Source: CAUYXJ01 sp963577065 (GTDB lineage: Bacteria > Chloroflexota > Dehalococcoidia > Tepidiformales > Tepidiformaceae). Taken from it: a stretch of DNA of 9,534 nt. A program made the position numbers and the translations under genes. The stretch lies in the NCBI GenBank assembly GCA_963577065.1, contig CAUYXJ010000100.1, positions 1 through 9,534 of the forward strand, in the 5' to 3' direction. This document shows positions 1 to 4,247 of this stretch, in pieces. The notes beneath the pieces are model-generated. The model did not search any database and was not told where the DNA came from. It saw only the letters and a list, made by a program, of their open reading frames with translations. Position 1 is the first letter of the stretch. The number at the start of each line of letters is the position of its first letter.

Positions 1-462
1 CAGAACACCGTGACGGTCTTCGGCTGCGAGGGGCCACACAACATCCAGGATCACGGCAGCAATACCGCGCTGGGCACGATGCAGACCATCGCCGGGGCGA
101 TGGGCCAGGCGGGGAGCAACAACATCCTCGCGCGCGGCTCGCCCGTGCTCGCCTTCGGGCCCGAACACGCCGCCACCGTGGCGGCCGAGGGCTGGTCCCG
201 CGAGGATGTCCAGGCCTACGTCTACGAGCACGCCCGCTACCCGCTTGCCGCGCTCTCCGACGAGTTTTTCGAGGCCGTCCAGGACCACACCTCGCAGGGC
301 GTGCCCGTGCCGCCACTCGCCCGAGACGCGCTCGCCTTTATCGCCGACGGCCCCGAGGCGATCCACGTGATCGTCGCCGGCGGGCCGGGGAAGCACTCCT
401 CATGGATGCCCACCTTCGGTGGGATGACACGACCGGTGACAGTGCCGATCCCGATCCCGTAG
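1..462 (+). CDS. C-terminal part of a conserved protein of unknown function (5' end outside window)
   Basis: The frame is open from the first base of the window (Q-N-T before the first GTG at 10), so this is most likely the last 153 residues of a longer protein rather than a gene starting at 10. Visible features are a cysteine near the start (FGCEGPHN), an Asn/Gly-rich segment (GSNNILARGSP), a GPEHAATVAAEGWS block, and a glycine-rich tail GGPGKHSSWMPTFGG just before the stop. From memory, the GPEHAAT...GWS...EHAR arrangement with a terminal GGxGKHS motif resembles uncharacterised proteins sometimes linked to thiol/selenoprotein 'UGSC'-type domains, but I cannot confirm this. No membrane helix is visible. 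Its stop lies 16 bases from the stop of the convergent pseudogene. Coding status is well supported; function is unknown. Confidence 0.75.
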   Translation, partial: QNTVTVFGCEGPHNIQDHGSNTALGTMQTIAGAMGQAGSNNILARGSPVLAFGPEHAATVAAEGWSREDVQAYVYEHARYPLAALSDEFFEAVQDHTSQGVPVPPLARDALAFIADGPEAIHVIVAGGPGKHSSWMPTFGGMTRPVTVPIPIP

Positions 463-478
463 GCACAGAGGGGCTCGC

Positions 479-840
479 TCAGCCGAGCAGCGACCGCGGG
501 TTGTCCGGCAGCATTTGTCCCACCTCGGCCTCGCTGAAGCCCGAGCAAGCGATCGGCGAAGAGCGCCAGCGCTGCCACAGGCTCCGCGGATTTTCCCGCT
601 GCCCATGATCGGAGAGAGGATGACCCGCTCCGGAGCCACCGCCTGGACCTGATTCAACAGATCGGGCCAGGCCGCCCCCCGTTCCGCACCCGCGATCGCG
701 ATGGCGCACTGCTCGATGTACCCGCCGCGTTCGGCGAGGGAGCGCTGCAGCTCCACGGGCGTCCAGAACGAGGCCTGCGTGATCACCGAGCGAATCCCGC
801 GCGCCAGCGCCGCGCTCAGCAGGACGCCTGTCTCGGAGGG
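479..840 (-). pseudogene. Decayed C-terminal remnant of an amidohydrolase-like (DUF6282-type) protein
   Basis: Read on the minus strand from about 840, one frame gives ETGVLLSAALARGIRSV, ITQASFWTP, LAERGGYIEQC and VQAVAPERVILSP. The similarity then continues in a second frame (AEPVAALALFADRLL, about 586-545) and a third (FSEAEVGQMLPDNPRSLLG, stop at 479-481). Joined together these follow the C-terminal order of DUF6282/TIM-barrel amidohydrolase proteins, which end in GxSEAEI-x-x-M-x-x-NPxRLLG. At least two frameshifts are needed, near 590-610 and near 545. The usual metal-binding His in the V-x-T-H segment reads Gln here (VITQASF), and the N-terminal half (well over 100 residues) is missing. 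The family call is recognition from memory; the broken frame is seen directly. Sequencing error could explain single shifts, but not the missing N-terminus. Confidence 0.6.
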
Positions 841-857
841 CGATCGCCGCTCGCTAA

Positions 858-877
858 CCCCCCGCGGCCGCGGGGGG
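858..877. repeat. Perfect 20-bp GC palindrome
   Basis: The sequence ccccccgcgg is followed directly by its exact reverse complement ccgcgggggg, with a NotI-type core. It sits 18 bases beyond the recognisable end of the amidohydrolase remnant. It could be a hairpin (no loop bases unless the centre melts), a junction scar of a rearrangement, or a symmetric protein-binding site. No T-tract follows on either strand, so it is not a standard intrinsic terminator. Confidence 0.6.
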
Positions 878-1008
878 CCCGTGAGCGTGGTGCTGGCCGT
901 TCGGCGATCGGAGCTTCACTGTTGCGGGCGTGGGTGACTGCGATTATCTGACTCCAGGCCGTCGAACTTGATCGCACTTGCCTGGGCCGGGCAGAAGCCG
1001 TGATATCG

Positions 1009-1037
1009 CCGCGGCTCGCCGTCAGCCGCAGCCGCGG
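1009..1037. repeat. Inverted repeat, 8-bp stem, 13-base loop
   Basis: ccgcggct (1009-1016) pairs perfectly with agccgcgg (1030-1037). A G-run (1036-1043) follows at once and there is no T-tract. The site is non-coding, about 120 bases upstream of the start at 1160. Its role is unknown; in G+C-rich DNA an 8-bp stem can arise by chance. Confidence 0.35.
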
Positions 1038-1159
1038 GGGGGGCGCCCGTACGCTGAGCGCCGTTCGCGACAATTCGTGACGCATTGAGCTGACGGCCGC
1101 AACCGGCAACGCCGTCGCGCTTAGGGTGCCCTCGATGAGTAGCGAAGAGGGGCCCGGGG

Positions 1160-1624
1160 ATGAGGATCGCTACCCGAGCGTGGGTCGCCGCTTACGATAT
1201 CGCCTCGCGGTCCTACAGTTACTCCCAGCAGGCCTGGGATGGCGCAAACCACCGGCTGGACGCCCTACTCTCGTTTCTCACTACCGTTACGATCGCAGTG
1301 CCGGTCGCGGTCGAAGCGGTGCTTGCCGACCCCGACTCTCCATTTCTAGTAGCCGCTGGAGCGGTATATCTCGCCAGTGTATTGCTCGCGCTCGTGGCAC
1401 GCTCTCGGGGCTCGCTGATACAGATCTCCCCGAAAGAACTCCACGACAATTGGCTTTATCTCGACGAGTTCGACTTCAAGACGGACCTGATTTACTGGGC
1501 GGGTGAGCACGGTGATGCGGCTCGGAAGGTGTTATACCGAAAGGCGCAAGCAGCAAACCTCATAACCGCAGCTTTTGCGGGCGAGGCGCTCCTGTTCCTG
1601 ATTTGGATTGCGCGGCAATCCTAG
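1160..1624 (+). CDS. Small three-helix membrane protein of unknown function
   Basis: The 154-residue frame starts at ATG 1160, directly preceded by a purine-rich stretch (gaagagg then ggcccgggg) that can serve as ribosome binding site. Residues 1-34 form a polar, probably helical N-terminus (YDIASRSYSYSQQAWDGAN). Predicted membrane helices lie at about 35-56, 61-81 and 132-151. The loop at about 82-131 is hydrophilic and acidic-aromatic (ELHDNWLYLDEFDFKTDLIYW) and ends in a basic helix (ARKVLYRKAQAAN). There is no signal peptide and no cysteine. Layout and size (N-terminal helix, two-helix hairpin, cytoplasmic loop, C-terminal helix) recall SLATT and DUF5706/Pycsar-effector-like membrane proteins, but no diagnostic residues let me assign it. 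By hand count, 60-base blocks starting at 1321, 1441 and 1561 are 58, 50 and 58% G+C, against 68% for a block at 4021, which points to acquisition by transfer. It stands alone, convergent with the SDR gene. Confidence 0.8.
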   Translation: MRIATRAWVAAYDIASRSYSYSQQAWDGANHRLDALLSFLTTVTIAVPVAVEAVLADPDSPFLVAAGAVYLASVLLALVARSRGSLIQISPKELHDNWLYLDEFDFKTDLIYWAGEHGDAARKVLYRKAQAANLITAAFAGEALLFLIWIARQS

Positions 1625-1672
1625 CGCGGCGGCCGCCCGCCTTCCTTGATTTCCCAGCCCGGATCGGAACTC

Positions 1673-1701
1673 GGCGGTGGTGGTGGCGGAGGCGGCGGTG
1701 G
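1673..1701 (+). repeat. GGN triplet run (about ten GG doublets)
   Basis: On the plus strand 1673-1701 is an almost pure GGN repeat (ggcggtggtggtggcggagg and on), placed between the convergent ends of the membrane protein gene and the SDR gene. It is simple-sequence DNA that could fold as a two-layer G-quadruplex on the plus strand. It falls outside both reading frames. It may slow convergent transcription or be neutral slippage DNA. Confidence 0.5.
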
Positions 1702-1744
1702 TGCCTGCTGCGGCCTATCAACCATGTGTGCAGCTTACACCGTG

Positions 1745-2506
1745 CTATCGCGGTTGGAGGCGCAGCGCGCCGTCCAGCCGGATCGTCTCGCCGTTGATCA
1801 TTGGGTTCTCGATGATCGAGCAGGCAAGCTGCGCGTACTCCTCGGGCTTGCCGAGGCGGGCCGGGAACGGCGTGACGTCGCCCAGGGCGTCGCGCGCGGC
1901 CTCGGGGAGGCCCATCAGCATCGGCGTGAGGAAGAGGCCGGGCGCGATCGTGTTGTTGCGCACGCCGTTGCGGGCGAGGTCACGCGCGATCGGGAGGGTC
2001 ATCCCCACGACCCCGCCCTTCGAGGCGGAGTACGCGGCCTGGCCGATCTGCCCTTCGAATGCTGCGACGGAGGCGGTGTTGATGATCGCGCCGCGCTCGC
2101 CCTCGTCGTTTGGTTCGTTCTTCACCATCTCCGTCGCTGCTACCCGAATCGCGTTGAAGGTGCCGATGAGGTTGATGGTGACCGTGCGCACGAAGCCGTC
2201 GAGACTGGCCGGGCCTTCCCGGCCCACCGTCCGCTCCGCCGACGCGATGCCGGCGCAGTTGACGAGGAGATGGACGCCGCCGTGCGCTGCCGCCGCACTC
2301 GCCACTGCGGCTGTCACCTGCTCGTCGCTCGTGACATCCGCCTCGACGAAGACGCCGCTCAGGCTCGACGCCACCTCGGCGCCGTTCGAGCGCCCGAGGT
2401 CGAGGATGGCGACCTTCGCGCCGCGCGACGCGAGCTCGCGCGCGGTGGCCTCGCCCAGGCCGGAGCCGCCGCCCGTCACGATTGCGCTCAATCCGTTGAT
2501 GTCCAT
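1745..2506 (-). CDS. SDR family 3-hydroxyacyl-CoA dehydrogenase (HSD17B10/type 2-like)
   Basis: The predicted protein has 253 residues, the usual length of type 2 3-hydroxyacyl-CoA dehydrogenases. These oxidise 3-hydroxyacyl-CoA (and some hydroxysteroids or alcohols) with NAD+ in the cytoplasm. The Rossmann motif TGGGSGLG lies at 11-18. Asp36 at the end of strand 2 favours NAD over NADP. D57-V58 and NCAG (83-86) follow, then Asn112, Ser146 and the YSASK motif (Tyr159, Lys163), giving a complete catalytic tetrad. NTIAPGLFLTPM (185-196) is typical of this subgroup. The ATG at 2506 is chosen because gggag (plus positions 2513-2517) precedes it by six bases and the Rossmann motif then sits at the normal distance; the upstream extension to 2671 has no family similarity. 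The gene diverges from the carboxyltransferase, so joint function is plausible. Family is confident; exact substrate is not. Confidence 0.93.
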   Translation of the reverse strand: MDINGLSAIVTGGGSGLGEATARELASRGAKVAILDLGRSNGAEVASSLSGVFVEADVTSDEQVTAAVASAAAAHGGVHLLVNCAGIASAERTVGREGPASLDGFVRTVTINLIGTFNAIRVAATEMVKNEPNDEGERGAIINTASVAAFEGQIGQAAYSASKGGVVGMTLPIARDLARNGVRNNTIAPGLFLTPMLMGLPEAARDALGDVTPFPARLGKPEEYAQLACSIIENPMINGETIRLDGALRLQPR

Positions 2507-2637
2507 TGAGAACTCCCGCTGCTTCGTCCGCTGGACGGTTCTACCACGTGCGTGGCTCGGGCACGAATGCTCGGCCCGTGCCTGCGACCGTACACTGGCG
2601 CGGGCCCGATCCCAAGACGAGCCCTGTGGGGATGATG
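2507..2637. promoter_or_regulatory. Divergent promoter region with three inverted repeats
   Basis: These 131 bases separate two divergent starts and must hold both promoters. Inverted repeats seen: cgtcc-gct-ggacg (2525-2537), ccacg-tg-cgtgg (2544-2555), and ggcacg/cgtgcc (2560-2565 with 2577-2582). The first two are compact, nearly adjacent dyads of the sort bound by dimeric regulators such as TetR or GntR proteins. No regulator gene is in the window and I could not identify credible -35/-10 boxes. A gtggg-g run (2626-2631) six bases before ATG 2638 serves as ribosome binding site for the carboxyltransferase. Confidence 0.4.
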
Positions 2638-4230
2638 ATGGCCACTCACGCTGAGTCTCGCGACGACCCAAGCGCGCCTTGGGCGGGCGCGGTCGACGAG
2701 ATCGCCCAGCGCCGCGAACTCGCCGCCCGGATGGGTGGCGAGGAGCGCGTCAAGCGCCAACGCGCGCAAGGCAAGCTCACGATCCGCGAGCGAATCGAGC
2801 GCTTTCTCGACCCCGGGTCCTTCTTCGAGGTGGGCGGCATGGCCGGTTCGGGTGAGTACGACGACGAGGGGCGCTTGACCGGCTTCATTCCGGCGGGCTA
2901 CGTCCTCGGCCTCGGCACGCTCGCTGGGCGTGAGGTCTGCGTTGGGGGCGAAGACTTCACCGTACGCGGTGGCTCGGGCGGTGGCGGGAAGGGGCCGGGG
3001 CGGTGGCTGCAGCCCACCGCCCTGCAGCGTCGCATCCCCCTCGTGCAGTTCGCCGATGGTGCCGGTGCCTCCGCTCGCAGCTATGACGATGCGGGCCGCA
3101 TGCACCTCCCCGATGGGAACCAGTGGGCGCGCGACGCGGAGCTGCTGGCAACCGTCCCCGTCGCCTCTGCGATCGTTGGGCCGGCCGCTGGTCATGTCGC
3201 CGGGAGGGCCGTGCTCTCGCACTTCAGCGTGATGGTCCGGGGGCAGGGCCAGATCTTCGCCGCGGGCCCACCTGTGGTGAAACGCGCGATTGGCGAGGAC
3301 CTCACGAAGGAGGAGCTCGGCGGTGTCGACGTGCACGTGCGCGGCAGCGGTGTCGTCGACAACGAAGCGGAGGACGAGGAGGACGCCTTTGGCCAGATCC
3401 GGGCCTTCCTCGGGTACCTCCCCCAAAACGTCTGGGAGGCGCCACCGCGGGTGGCGCGCGGCGATCCTGCGGACCGCCGCGAGGAGCGGCTGCTCTCGAT
3501 CGTGCCGGCCGACCGCACCCGTTGGTACGACATGCGCGAGCTCGTTCGCCTCGTCGTCGATGGCGGCGAGCTGTTCGAGATGCGGCGGTCGTTCGGGCGC
3601 AGCCTGATCACGGCCTTCGCGCGGGTCGATGGCTATCCCGTCGGAGTGATCGCTAACGACCCGAAGGTGTACGCGGGCGCAATGACGGCCGCCTCCGCCG
3701 ATAAGCAGACCCATTTCGTCGATCTCTGCAACACGTTCAATATCCCCGTCGTGCTCTTCGTGGACGTGCCCGGCTTCATGATCGGCTCACACTCGGAACG
3801 CGAAGGCGTGATGCGGGCGGGCATGCGTGCCGTGGTTGCGGGCTCGACGGCGACCGTTCCCTCGATCGCGATCCAGGTGCGCAAGTCCTACGGCATGGCC
3901 GGAGACGCAGCTGCCTGCCTTGGCGGCCCGAACGCCTACAAGATGCGCTTCGGCTGGCCTTCGGGTGAGTGGGGCTCCATTCCCATCGAGGGGGGCGTGG
4001 CCGCGGCCTACCGCCGCGAAATCGAGTCCGACGCCGACCCCGAAGCGAAGCGCACCGAGATCGAACAGCGCCTGCAGGCCGGGCGCTCGCCCTTCAAAGT
4101 GGCGGAAGCGTTCGAGATCCTCGACATCATCGATCCCCGCGAGACGCGGCCGCTGGTGTGTCGCTTCATCGCGGACGCGCAGAGCGTCCTTCGGCGCAAC
4201 CTCGGGCCCAAAGGCCCGGTGCGACCGTAG
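2638..4230 (+). CDS. Acyl-CoA carboxylase carboxyltransferase (beta) subunit
   Basis: The 530-residue protein has the normal length for the single-chain carboxyltransferase subunit of acetyl-/propionyl-/methylcrotonyl-type acyl-CoA carboxylases. This subunit moves CO2 from carboxybiotin to an acyl-CoA in the cytoplasm. N-terminal crotonase-fold half: GKLTIRERIERFLDPGSFFE (45-64), GGEDFTVRGGS (103-113), PLVQFADGAG (134-143). C-terminal half: GYPVGVIANDP (332-342), SADKQTHFVDLCNTFNIP (353-370), VDVPGFMIG (375-383), RKSYGMAGDA (415-424). Both domains appear complete. Three in-frame ATGs occur at 2632, 2635 and 2638; 2638 is preferred because the gtgggg run ends six bases before it. The frame upstream to 2506 is unrelated sequence. 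No biotin carboxylase or biotin carrier is encoded here, so those must come from elsewhere. The substrate is not deducible; a decarboxylase-type relative is possible but less likely. The next gene starts 17 bases downstream, suggesting an operon. Confidence 0.93.
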   Translation: MATHAESRDDPSAPWAGAVDEIAQRRELAARMGGEERVKRQRAQGKLTIRERIERFLDPGSFFEVGGMAGSGEYDDEGRLTGFIPAGYVLGLGTLAGREVCVGGEDFTVRGGSGGGGKGPGRWLQPTALQRRIPLVQFADGAGASARSYDDAGRMHLPDGNQWARDAELLATVPVASAIVGPAAGHVAGRAVLSHFSVMVRGQGQIFAAGPPVVKRAIGEDLTKEELGGVDVHVRGSGVVDNEAEDEEDAFGQIRAFLGYLPQNVWEAPPRVARGDPADRREERLLSIVPADRTRWYDMRELVRLVVDGGELFEMRRSFGRSLITAFARVDGYPVGVIANDPKVYAGAMTAASADKQTHFVDLCNTFNIPVVLFVDVPGFMIGSHSEREGVMRAGMRAVVAGSTATVPSIAIQVRKSYGMAGDAAACLGGPNAYKMRFGWPSGEWGSIPIEGGVAAAYRREIESDADPEAKRTEIEQRLQAGRSPFKVAEAFEILDIIDPRETRPLVCRFIADAQSVLRRNLGPKGPVRP

Positions 4231-4247
4231 CGGTCTGGCCGCAGCGC

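Larger units (their letters stand above)
841..1159. other. Gene-free stretch with two GC hairpins
   Basis: No frame here shows recognisable protein similarity. A minus-strand frame at 816-1109 is low-complexity Arg/Ser/Ala sequence without a credible start context. The region holds the 20-bp palindrome at 858-877 and a hairpin at 1009-1037. It lies between the broken end of the amidohydrolase remnant and the three-helix membrane protein gene, so it probably includes the missing or eroded part of the remnant plus the upstream region of that gene. I could not pick out a convincing promoter. Confidence 0.5.

Noticed and set aside
400..786. 128-codon minus-strand frame taken as an intact gene
   Set aside because: Only about its first 63 residues match the amidohydrolase-like family. 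The rest reads out of frame into the end of the convergent gene, so it is scored as part of a pseudogene.
816..1109. 97-codon minus-strand frame upstream of the amidohydrolase remnant
   Set aside because: It does not continue the amidohydrolase similarity, reads through the 20-bp palindrome, and is Arg/Ser/Ala low-complexity.
1126..1506. 126-codon plus-strand frame overlapping the three-helix membrane protein gene
   Set aside because: Arg/Ser/Pro-rich shadow frame. The 1160 frame has clear membrane helices and a better ribosome binding context.
1646..2654. Two long plus-strand frames (1646-2509 and 1677-2654) opposite the SDR gene
   Set aside because: Their starts encode the GGN repeat as a glycine tract or low-complexity sequence. 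The minus-strand SDR with full catalytic residues explains the DNA.
2488..3714. 408-codon minus-strand frame opposite the carboxyltransferase and crossing the divergent promoter region
   Set aside because: His/Arg/Asp-rich mirror of a well-conserved carboxyltransferase, with no motif or start signal of its own.
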